This document shows positions 24,865-31,455 of a stretch of 31,455 bases of DNA, one piece after another. How positions within the stretch are numbered: position 1 is the first letter of the stretch; each line of letters opens with the position of its first letter. Both the position numbers and the translations under genes were made by a program. This DNA is from Rickettsiales bacterium (GTDB taxonomy: Bacteria > Pseudomonadota > Alphaproteobacteria > Rickettsiales > UBA998), in assembly GCA_019749855.1 (NCBI GenBank), contig JAIEPI010000006.1:1-31455 (forward strand), written 5' to 3'. The notes beneath the pieces are model-generated. The model was not told the DNA's origin and searched no databases. It worked only from the letters and a program-made list of their open reading frames with translations.

Positions 24865-25383
24865 ATGACAAGCGAAGCCTTTAAACGAGAGAAAACAGGC
24901 GCGAGGGTACCTTCACCGTGTTCAGGAGAAAAACGCCCAAGCCGTGAGACGCTGCGCGATTGGTGCAAGCACGGAAAATGGCGGGGCCTCGCCACTTCGT
25001 ACGATGAGGCGCTGGCGCAGGAAACCCTCAAAGCGCATAGGCGAAAGGATCCAGATACTGGCCTTGAAGCCACAGAAATGCTTGAGAAGATGGCGGTCAT
25101 CGCATTGAGTAAGGCCACTCAAGTGTTTGGGTTATTAAACGAGACGCAGCGGGCCTCGGTGGATGATGCGATTCGGCTTATGGATGCAAGCCTATGTGTC
25201 ATGGATATGCGTATGCGCTACGTGAAATTTCAAAAGGAGATGGAAACGAAGGCGAATTCGGAGAAGGAAGTGCTGCGCCGTAAAGAAGATCAGCGACACG
25301 CCCAGGCTGATCTAGGAAGGATTATGCAGCAAAAGCTCGCTCAGGCAAAAAATGCACAAAAATTCGAATTAATAGGATTATAG
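24865..25383 (+). CDS. Hypothetical protein, possible DNA-binding (terminase small-subunit-like) N-terminus
   Basis: A 172-aa protein without a family I can assign firmly. The segment SRETLRDWCKHGKWRGLAT (about 26-44) resembles the end of a helix-turn-helix followed by a W..K..W pattern seen in phage terminase small subunits and related DNA-binding proteins. The upstream half of such a domain is missing or unrecognisable. The rest is highly charged and probably helical, ending in a Lys/Glu/Gln-rich region (about 125-165) suited to a coiled coil. The frame is closed by a TGA 30 bp upstream, so the ATG at 24865 is the first start; it has no clear ribosome site. It could be a decayed phage gene. 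Confidence 0.45.
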   Translation: MTSEAFKREKTGARVPSPCSGEKRPSRETLRDWCKHGKWRGLATSYDEALAQETLKAHRRKDPDTGLEATEMLEKMAVIALSKATQVFGLLNETQRASVDDAIRLMDASLCVMDMRMRYVKFQKEMETKANSEKEVLRRKEDQRHAQADLGRIMQQKLAQAKNAQKFELIGL

Positions 25384-25522
25384 ACTATATTTACAAAAGT
25401 ATGCACCTAAGTCAGTTAATTCTTTATAAATTGTTGCGGGTTTGTGTAAAAACGACGCAAGTTATTGAAATAATAAATAATATCAAATGCAGCGCGCCGG
25501 ACATCTATAAAATTACCTTTCA

Positions 25523-25551
25523 TTGACACGATTCTGACATAAAGCCATGTT
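25523..25551 (+). promoter_or_regulatory. Candidate promoter for the 1728-aa gene
   Basis: A perfect TTGACA at 25523-25528 is followed after 17 bp by CATGTT (25546-25551), a 3/6 match to -10. Transcription would begin near 25558, downstream of the ATG at 25547, which supports the ATG at 25580 as the true start. The remaining gap (25384-25522) is strongly AT-rich and holds nothing else recognised. Confidence 0.33.
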
Positions 25552-25579
25552 AATATGTGTTAGCAATCTACGGGGCTTT

Positions 25580-28500
25580 ATGTCTTTAGCGAAAACCGTT
25601 GCAGAAGACTTGATCGCAGGAAAGATACCCGCTGCGTTCATGGAAGAGCACCGCCTTCTGCCGGAAAATCATTCTTCCGCAGCAAACTATAAAGCCACAC
25701 TTGAGCGCGTCCACGATCGTCTTTTGAAAGGGCTGCTTGGTCCCGATTACCCCAAGGCCGAGCATGAAGTACGGTTTCTGCTTTCAGTAAATGAAAGCCC
25801 GAATGCATTCATCGCGACGCATGCAAAGCCTCCCATCATTGCGTTTACCACCGGTCTTATCAACATGTGTGAGGATGAGTCGGAAATTGCCGGGGTGCTC
25901 GCCCATGAGATGGGGCATGATTATTTTCTCAAGAAGCTAGGCGATCATGCAAACGGCAAGCTGGAAGAATTAGGCTCTGATCTACGTGCACCACTCATGC
26001 TTCGCAAGGCAGGTTATGCACAGGATGGATTGCGTCGTCTTATCAGCAAGTTCACTGACGACAATTCCCTCAAGGCGATTTTCGCCTCGGCAGCTGATCC
26101 GCATCCGATGAAAGCTACGCGGATGTCATCCCTAGCCACGGCAGAACGGGCGTTGGTTCGCGGAAAACTCGGTATGGGTGAGCAAAAAAACGTCGCGCCT
26201 GAACCTCTCAGCGCCGCCCTGCGGTCATCGACCAAGTCGGCCACATTTACCAGCCATCTCGACCGTCGCCTTGGAGAGCTTGGATACCAGGCGGCATCTC
26301 TGGAAGAGAAGATGGACCTGCTAGGCAAGGTCATTCGGGAAGAAGTGGCTACGGCAGACCCCTATCAGCGTAGTCGCCGACTAGATGCTGCCAAATACCT
26401 CCGGGCCCTTCCTGTTGACCCAAACAATCCTGCTCATAAGGCGGGGCTGGAACGGCTCGTGGATACCATCGTTTTGGAGGCGGGCGGTGCAGGCAGCAGT
26501 CTTTACAAGTCCTTGCTAGATGCCTGCAAGCTTGAGAGTGGTACCCCCCTCGGTCGCCTGAAGGACCTCAATACTTCAATCGAACAGTTTGTTCGTGCCG
26601 CCACGCCTGCCGAGATGCAGCGCGCCGCAAAAGAGATCAACGCGCTGGCCGAGCGTTATCCTTTCTCGGATACGCCGGGTAAAAAGTTTCTATCGTTCAA
26701 TTTTCTTGATGAGCTTAAGTTCTCAGGCTTTGAGATGCCTAGCAAGGAGCAGCTTGAGGAGCTGAAGCCTGGTAATCCCTTGACGCCCAGCTGGGATACA
26801 CATGTTCGCTCTGCCGTGGCTAGCAAGAACCCGGAGGTGGTTAGAGCGCTGTCAAGGCTTGGAGTGGGCATTGATCCCCGCCTTGCCCCTTTGGCGAAAG
26901 ACCTGAAGGGTTTGACCTATATCTCGAGTGCTGCTCCAGAGCCGAATGTTTCCTTCCTTAAGTTTAAAGCGCCTGAAGGTGCGCGTGATGGCCAATACAA
27001 GATCGTATTCGATGAACAAGGCCGCTTCTCTGATCTGAAGAAGCTCGATCAAAGTGCGCTCTATGCCGAGGAGGTGGCCAGCCAGACAGTCCGCTTGGCA
27101 CGTCGTGCCTCAGAAGAGCGTAAGCTGGTGCAAACGATCGACTGGTCGGAAATGGAGAAGGATTTTGGTGGATTCGTTTCACGATATAAGGAGCATTTAA
27201 CACCGCCCAAGGTGCTCGTGGAAGCCGAGTATCCGTTTGCTGAGGAGTTCGTTCGCCGGTGCGGCGAACTGATCAGCAAGGACCCGGCGACGTTCCGCCT
27301 TCCCATCGGGGCGTTCTTTTCTGATTCCTATGCCATTCGAAATCGTTTAGCACTTTCGCAATGGGCAAGAAATCTTGAGAAACAAGGAATAAAGGCTTCT
27401 ATTCCTTCGATATTCGTGGAATCAATGTATTTCGATGGCGACGCTGGCTTCAGTGAGAAGTCTCTTCGTGTCGATGCCGCCGGTGCGGGTATAGCGCCAA
27501 ACCATCCCTATACGCGCTTCGTTGTGCAAGACCCATATAAAATCTTTGAGTCCGGCGACAAGACGATTTTTTTAAAAGCCGTACGCTATCTCAATCTTGA
27601 TCCAGCCTTCACTGGCAAAGGGCCGCGACGTTGGATTCTGGATCATTCTACGCTTTTTGAGGGGTTGCCAAAGCAGACCATCGGGGAGCTTGAGCAATGG
27701 CTTGGTGAGGTTCGCAAGGCGATCCCGGCAAAAGCTGAATTCAACACGGCACATTCTTTCATCGGTGATCTCGTGCAGTATGAAACGCTGCGTACCCTGT
27801 CAGTGACGAAAGAGCCAATGACGCTCGATAAAATTCGACTGGTGCAGGAGATTGCAAACTTCCATCCCCATAGCTATTCATTCCTTCAACAGCCGTTACG
27901 GGAAGAAGGACGTCGCCTGACAGCAGATTTTGCCGCATCCGCGAAGCCGCCGGCAGCGCTCGAAGAGGCGTTGCATAACTTCCAGAGGCTGGCGGCCGGG
28001 AGAAAGGGCTTTCCCGCAGTTTTTGATGAGCACCCCTCGCTTCGCGTTCTGTACGAAAAATCGATCTGTGAAGCGATGAAAAAGCTGCCGGACGACGCAG
28101 CTGTCCAGCATCTGGAGAGCCTGCTCTTCAAGAAAGATATTGCGGGCATCGGCAGCCAGACGCTCTCGGACATCGCCAAAGAGGCATTAGGAAAGGAGCA
28201 TCATCAACCCGTGCAGTATAGCGCGGCGCTGGCCGATCCGGAGTTCAAGGGCTGGGCAATCAAACGTTATGCGAATGCACTGGTCAGCAGATTGGGCCCC
28301 GATAACGGAACGGAAGAATATGCCAATGCGTTCCGGCAGGCCATGGAGAGAATTGCCTCACACGCTCCGGAGGGCAATGGCCTTGCGATCATGAACCTCC
28401 TCAGCACCAAGGAGTGCGGCAATAAATTACTGCTTCAGAAAGGCACAGCCGGGTATCTGAAGGAGAAAATGGAAGCGCTTGGCCTGAAAAACATGGTCAG

Positions 28501-30766
28501 CCATAATTTCGGCGCTGCCTTTGGCGAAACGACACTTTATGCGCTGTCAAAAAGTGAGACAACCCGTGAAGCAACAATTGATTTTCTCACGCATCACTTC
28601 AGTAAGGAATCGGCAGCAAAATTCATTGATAATGTCGAACATTACCTGAATGAGGACGAACGAGGGCGCATGCTTTCGGAAACGCTCAGCAAGGAAGCGA
28701 AGATCGAGCAGATGGAACTGCTGCATCGCAATTTCTGGAGCCTTCCCTTCGAGGCGCGCTTCCTTGCGGCCAAGCAGATTCTTTTTAATGGGCAGCACGC
28801 GGATGAAGCGGATGCCATAGAAAAGAATGTCCGTTTCGTGCTCGACAAGGTGATGCCGAAAAATGGCGGCGGCTCGCGCGAGGAAGTACGCGCCGGACGC
28901 AAAGTCATCGAGTCCTACCTTGAGGCGACCACGAATCTTGAGGATAAGCGCATCATCACCTCGGCCATGCTGGTGGCCAATACTCCGAACGGTGCGACCG
29001 CCGGAGAGAAGCTCTCGGTTGGCAAGGGACTGAATCTTGTGTTGGGCAAGATCGATCCGGCAGGGGATAAGGTCAAGCAGGCCATTGAAAGCCACCCTGA
29101 TACTCCGGCGGCGATCAAGGCGGAATTCAGGGGTGCCAAGACCGGTGCCAAGGATCCGATGCGCCATGAAATTCTCGAGTGGGTCGAGGAGTCCAATAAG
29201 TCTTTGCCCCAAGCCGAGCATATCGTACGCACAGGGCGCGTTCTTGGTGCTGGCTCCTACGGCATCACGGTGGAGGGATTCCTCGCAGATGGAAGTCGCC
29301 GGGCGCGTACGCTGCTTTATCCCTACGTGCGTGAGAAAGCGGAGAATGAGTTTGGTATCCTGATCGGAGCAACTGAAAAGCTGGTGGCGCGCGATGGCCG
29401 CTTTGAGCCTGTCACGCAGATGGTGCGTCAGGCTCAGAAGATGTCGGGCGTGGAGACGGATATGGACGTGGCTGCCAAGCAGGCGGCGGCGGCATCCAAG
29501 CTCTATGACGGCATGAAAGTCACTATCGGCGGAAAGACCTATACATTTTCCGCTGCGAAGTATCTCGGTCATGGCGCGAATCACAAGGATTTCGAACTGA
29601 TTGAAGGCCAGCACTTCAAGGATATCGCCGAAGCAGCCAAGACCGCCGAGGAAGTGGCGCATGTTCAGGGGCTGGCCAAAGCAGGTCTTGCTTCCGAGCT
29701 GTTCAATATTCTCTCCGGCCGCCCCTTCGATCACGACAGGCATGGCGGGCAGCAAAAAATTCAGGGCACACATTTTGGCCAGTTCGACCACGGCGCCCTG
29801 TCCTACGATGAGGCGGCCAAGGCAGTGACGGAAATGAGCCCCCGCCAGAAACAGATGATCGGCCATTTCATGGGGGGGACGATCAAGGGGCATTTTGTGA
29901 AAGGCCTCTCTGTTGCTGATGCCATGCGCCGGGAGATCAAGCGTTGCGCCCATACGCCCGCGGAAGAGGATTTTCTCGCCTCGGTAGACCGTGCGTTGCT
30001 GGCCTTGGGTGATTTCAAGACGCATGTGCCCAATGAGGATCTGAAGGGTATCCTTGGGTCAATCTTCGTGAGTGGAAAGTTCGATCCCGCCATCAAGGAG
30101 GCCATGCATGAGCGCCTCGGTTCCTTATCCGACCGCGTGTTTTCGCAACTGGAGCAGGCGGGGCGTGAGTCGGGCATCACCATTGAAGCGATGGAGCATG
30201 CGTTCGAAAAGAGCGCCGATGCCTCGCCTCTGCGCGCAGCACCCAGTGAAACCATCCTCGAAAAAATTCCCGTAAAGAATGAACATCTCGCCGCCGGGGC
30301 CGGGTTGGCGGCTAGTGCGGCAGGTGTTGGTTTGCTCATGCATGCCAACAAGCGCATCCAGCGCAAACGTGAAGAGGGAGGGGAGGCCTCCTACCTCGAT
30401 CGTGCTGAACAGGTGGGCGGAGGCATGCTGACAGCAGGTGGCGCAGTGACGGCCGTGGACGGGGCGACACTCGGCGGTGCGGGCATGAAGAAGATTGGAA
30501 AGTTCACCGACCGTCTGCGCCAAGGTGGATGGAAAGATGATATCGAAGACATGAAAGGGCTCCTCAAGGACGCGCAGGGGGAGTTGCATTTTGGCCGTGT
30601 GGCAGCCGTCACCCTAGGTGCTCTGGCCATTGGCACTTCAATACGAGCCTATAACAAGATGAAGCAGAAGCCAGAAGATCAGAAAAAGGCGGAGACAGTC
30701 ACTGACTCATCCTGGACTCAGAAAATCGGAGACACGCCATCCGATCGCCAGGCAGGTCTGGCTTAG
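25580..30766 (+). CDS. M48 metalloprotease / UbiB(ABC1)-like kinase fusion, 1728 aa
   Basis: The N-terminal domain is an M48-type zinc metalloprotease: LAHEMGHD with the HExxH at H109-H113, and ELGSD with E130 as third ligand and D134, followed by LMLRKAGYAQDGL as in M48 enzymes. There is no N-terminal signal or membrane helix. About 1000 largely helical residues of unknown type follow. Residues about 1215-1410 resemble a UbiB/ABC1 atypical kinase: Gly loop LGAGSYG (1222-1228) with a following DG-containing hairpin, then FDHDRHGGQ (D1386, compare HxDxHPGN) and FGQFDHG (D1403, compare the DFG loop). The Lys of the UbiB AVKVQRP strand seems replaced, so catalysis is uncertain. The C-terminus has Gly/Ala-rich hydrophobic segments (about 1570-1590, 1612-1636, 1672-1692) and a Lys-rich tail. 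A start 11 codons upstream (25547) is possible. The kinase-like call is inference from motif order. Confidence 0.7.
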   Translation: MSLAKTVAEDLIAGKIPAAFMEEHRLLPENHSSAANYKATLERVHDRLLKGLLGPDYPKAEHEVRFLLSVNESPNAFIATHAKPPIIAFTTGLINMCEDESEIAGVLAHEMGHDYFLKKLGDHANGKLEELGSDLRAPLMLRKAGYAQDGLRRLISKFTDDNSLKAIFASAADPHPMKATRMSSLATAERALVRGKLGMGEQKNVAPEPLSAALRSSTKSATFTSHLDRRLGELGYQAASLEEKMDLLGKVIREEVATADPYQRSRRLDAAKYLRALPVDPNNPAHKAGLERLVDTIVLEAGGAGSSLYKSLLDACKLESGTPLGRLKDLNTSIEQFVRAATPAEMQRAAKEINALAERYPFSDTPGKKFLSFNFLDELKFSGFEMPSKEQLEELKPGNPLTPSWDTHVRSAVASKNPEVVRALSRLGVGIDPRLAPLAKDLKGLTYISSAAPEPNVSFLKFKAPEGARDGQYKIVFDEQGRFSDLKKLDQSALYAEEVASQTVRLARRASEERKLVQTIDWSEMEKDFGGFVSRYKEHLTPPKVLVEAEYPFAEEFVRRCGELISKDPATFRLPIGAFFSDSYAIRNRLALSQWARNLEKQGIKASIPSIFVESMYFDGDAGFSEKSLRVDAAGAGIAPNHPYTRFVVQDPYKIFESGDKTIFLKAVRYLNLDPAFTGKGPRRWILDHSTLFEGLPKQTIGELEQWLGEVRKAIPAKAEFNTAHSFIGDLVQYETLRTLSVTKEPMTLDKIRLVQEIANFHPHSYSFLQQPLREEGRRLTADFAASAKPPAALEEALHNFQRLAAGRKGFPAVFDEHPSLRVLYEKSICEAMKKLPDDAAVQHLESLLFKKDIAGIGSQTLSDIAKEALGKEHHQPVQYSAALADPEFKGWAIKRYANALVSRLGPDNGTEEYANAFRQAMERIASHAPEGNGLAIMNLLSTKECGNKLLLQKGTAGYLKEKMEALGLKNMVSHNFGAAFGETTLYALSKSETTREATIDFLTHHFSKESAAKFIDNVEHYLNEDERGRMLSETLSKEAKIEQMELLHRNFWSLPFEARFLAAKQILFNGQHADEADAIEKNVRFVLDKVMPKNGGGSREEVRAGRKVIESYLEATTNLEDKRIITSAMLVANTPNGATAGEKLSVGKGLNLVLGKIDPAGDKVKQAIESHPDTPAAIKAEFRGAKTGAKDPMRHEILEWVEESNKSLPQAEHIVRTGRVLGAGSYGITVEGFLADGSRRARTLLYPYVREKAENEFGILIGATEKLVARDGRFEPVTQMVRQAQKMSGVETDMDVAAKQAAAASKLYDGMKVTIGGKTYTFSAAKYLGHGANHKDFELIEGQHFKDIAEAAKTAEEVAHVQGLAKAGLASELFNILSGRPFDHDRHGGQQKIQGTHFGQFDHGALSYDEAAKAVTEMSPRQKQMIGHFMGGTIKGHFVKGLSVADAMRREIKRCAHTPAEEDFLASVDRALLALGDFKTHVPNEDLKGILGSIFVSGKFDPAIKEAMHERLGSLSDRVFSQLEQAGRESGITIEAMEHAFEKSADASPLRAAPSETILEKIPVKNEHLAAGAGLAASAAGVGLLMHANKRIQRKREEGGEASYLDRAEQVGGGMLTAGGAVTAVDGATLGGAGMKKIGKFTDRLRQGGWKDDIEDMKGLLKDAQGELHFGRVAAVTLGALAIGTSIRAYNKMKQKPEDQKKAETVTDSSWTQKIGDTPSDRQAGLA

Positions 30767-30823
30767 CACCTCCACACTAGCTATCATTTTAAGGCTAAGC
30801 TCAGGAGGCGTCTAAGAGCAATA

Positions 30824-30859
30824 GTAACATCCAAAAAATGTTACCCCAGTCGTTACCCC
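30824..30859. repeat. Inverted and direct repeats beside the tRNA-Arg 3' end
   Basis: A perfect 7-bp inverted repeat, GTAACAT (30824-30830) and ATGTTAC (30838-30844), has a 7-nt loop. It overlaps two direct copies of GTTACCCC (30840-30847 and 30852-30859, 12-bp period). The cluster lies about 60 bp from the tRNA 3' end, in a 150-bp gap without a gene. Such repeats are typical of integrase arm sites, but no integrase gene is in the window. Confidence 0.6.
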
Positions 30860-30916
30860 GAGAGGCACGCAGAAATTACTTGGCGAATATATGTTTACTT
30901 AAGTCTCTGATTTAAA

Positions 30917-30993
30917 TGGCGGACCCGGAGCGATTCGAACGCCCGACCCCCAGATTCGTAGTCTGGTGCTCTATCCAGCTGAGCTACGGGTCC
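30917..30993 (-). tRNA. tRNA-Arg (anticodon ACG)
   Basis: A complete 77-nt cloverleaf including encoded CCA. The acceptor stem GGACCCG/CGGGTCC pairs perfectly. The D stem is GCTC/GAGC, the anticodon stem CCAGA/TCTGG with loop CTACGAA (anticodon ACG, read as ICG), and the T arm GGGCG-TTCGAAT-CGCTC with one G-T pair. It decodes CGN arginine codons. The 3' end points left, towards the accessory stretch. Confidence 0.97.
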
Positions 30994-31036
30994 ACATCTG
31001 CACCAAGGCAGGGCGGTATCTCTAGCGAAAACCACT

Positions 31037-31060
31037 GGCTTGAGCAAGCCTTTTGTCTTT
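31037..31060 (+). terminator. Hairpin with T-tract, candidate rho-independent terminator
   Basis: GGCTT-GAGC-AAGCC (31037-31050) is followed by TTTTGTCTTT on the plus strand. It lies between the tRNA and the RDD gene, both on the minus strand, so in plus orientation it would stop read-through from the 1728-aa gene. On the minus strand the same hairpin lies just after the RDD stop but has a poorer T-tract, so it may serve both directions. Confidence 0.45.
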
Positions 31061-31455
31061 AGGGCTGCTCGGCCTTATCTTGGCTGATATCTGCGGGTGT
31101 TTCAGCTGTTTCATCCATTAGGTGTGGTGTGACGCCATCATCACGGATCCGCCAATGCTTGACGCGAATCACCGCTGTGCTGGCAAAATAATCCTGCCAG
31201 CCGCGTTTCTTTTTGTCACATGCAATCCAGAGAATACCGGCGCCGAGTGGAAAAATGGCGATAAAATAGCCAGCCAGCCGCAAAATCATCTGGCGACCTG
31301 ACATTTTGCCCAGCGTCTGTGCATCAACAATACGCAGGCGCATGACCCATTTGCCAGGCGTCGTGGAGGCATAGCCCCACATGAGCGCCAGCACGGGCGT
31401 CATCAGCAAGTAGCTCACAAAATATTCCAGCAGCAACAGGTGGAGTCCGCCCGAT
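31059..31455 (-). CDS. RDD-family membrane protein, 5'-partial
   Basis: A small inner-membrane protein of the RDD family, function mostly unknown and in some cases linked to transport. The frame is open to the right window edge (reading SGGLHLLLLEYF before the first candidate start at 31436), so the N-terminus with the first helix is missing. Visible: a hydrophobic helix around YFVSYLLMTPVLALMWGY, then TTPGKWVMRLRIVDAQTLGKMS, the conserved post-helix segment. RQMILRLAGYFIAIFPLGAGILWIACDKKKRGWQDYFASTAVI follows as helix, loop and the DxxxRxxQDxxAxT-like motif. The last ~35 residues are acidic and variable. Confidence 0.85.
   Translation of the reverse strand, partial: SGGLHLLLLEYFVSYLLMTPVLALMWGYASTTPGKWVMRLRIVDAQTLGKMSGRQMILRLAGYFIAIFPLGAGILWIACDKKKRGWQDYFASTAVIRVKHWRIRDDGVTPHLMDETAETPADISQDKAEQP

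Noticed and set aside
28547..30025. Long (492-codon) open frame on the minus strand inside the 1728-aa gene
   Set aside because: It lies wholly antisense to a frame with recognisable kinase-like motifs. Its product is rich in His, Arg, Leu and Cys, as expected for a shadow frame, and no domain is seen.
1..31455. CRISPR arrays, insertion sequences, rRNA, origin of replication
   Set aside because: No regularly spaced repeats, transposase-like proteins, terminal inverted repeats, rRNA sequence or DnaA-box cluster were seen.

Overview
The window looks like the chromosome of an alphaproteobacterium. It carries a near-complete hopanoid cluster (hpnB-C-D-E-F-G, with hpnH and ispH facing it), an alphaproteobacterial-style RDD protein and a tRNA-Arg(ACG). 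No taxonomic search was possible, so the assignment rests on gene content.

Layout, left to right. (1) 2-1568 (+): a TpsB/ShlB-family outer-membrane transporter, cut by the window edge and split by a one-base frameshift near 1181. (2) 1573-11099: three consecutive large nuclease-like genes: a long RecJ homologue (-), a 721-aa protein with PIN-like ends around a very large insertion (+), and a 1672-aa protein with an N-terminal DEDDh exonuclease domain (-). (3) 11204-11668 (-): a secreted DUF2147 protein. (4) 11817-18664 (+): a tightly packed operon hpnB, hpnC, hpnD, hpnE, hpnF(shc), hpnG, with ATGA-type or short overlaps at several junctions. (5) 18590-20758 (-): ispH followed by hpnH, with the 3' end of hpnH overlapping that of hpnG by 75 bp. 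(6) 21039-22802 (+): a long M20-family metallopeptidase. (7) 22803-30917: an accessory-looking stretch with a 506-aa kinase-like protein bearing a Pro/Glu repeat, two poorly recognised small ORFs, and a 1728-aa protein joining an M48 metalloprotease domain to a UbiB/ABC1-like kinase domain. (8) tRNA-Arg(ACG) (-), and an RDD membrane protein (-) cut by the right edge.

How the genes work together. IspH supplies C5 isoprenoid units. HpnC, HpnD and HpnE convert farnesyl diphosphate to squalene, HpnF cyclises squalene to hopene, HpnH adds the adenosyl side chain, HpnG removes adenine, and HpnB is a hopanoid-associated glycosyltransferase. This block is well understood.

The less ordinary parts are the three-nuclease block and the accessory stretch. 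In the accessory stretch, two neighbouring large proteins both show a kinase-like D...D signature with the same 17-residue spacing, and both end in a small-residue hydrophobic segment followed by a similar Lys-rich tail. Next to it, beside the 3' end of tRNA-Arg, short direct and inverted repeats resemble the layout of an integrase attachment region. Calls of PIN-like and kinase-like folds come from reading motifs by eye and need profile searches.
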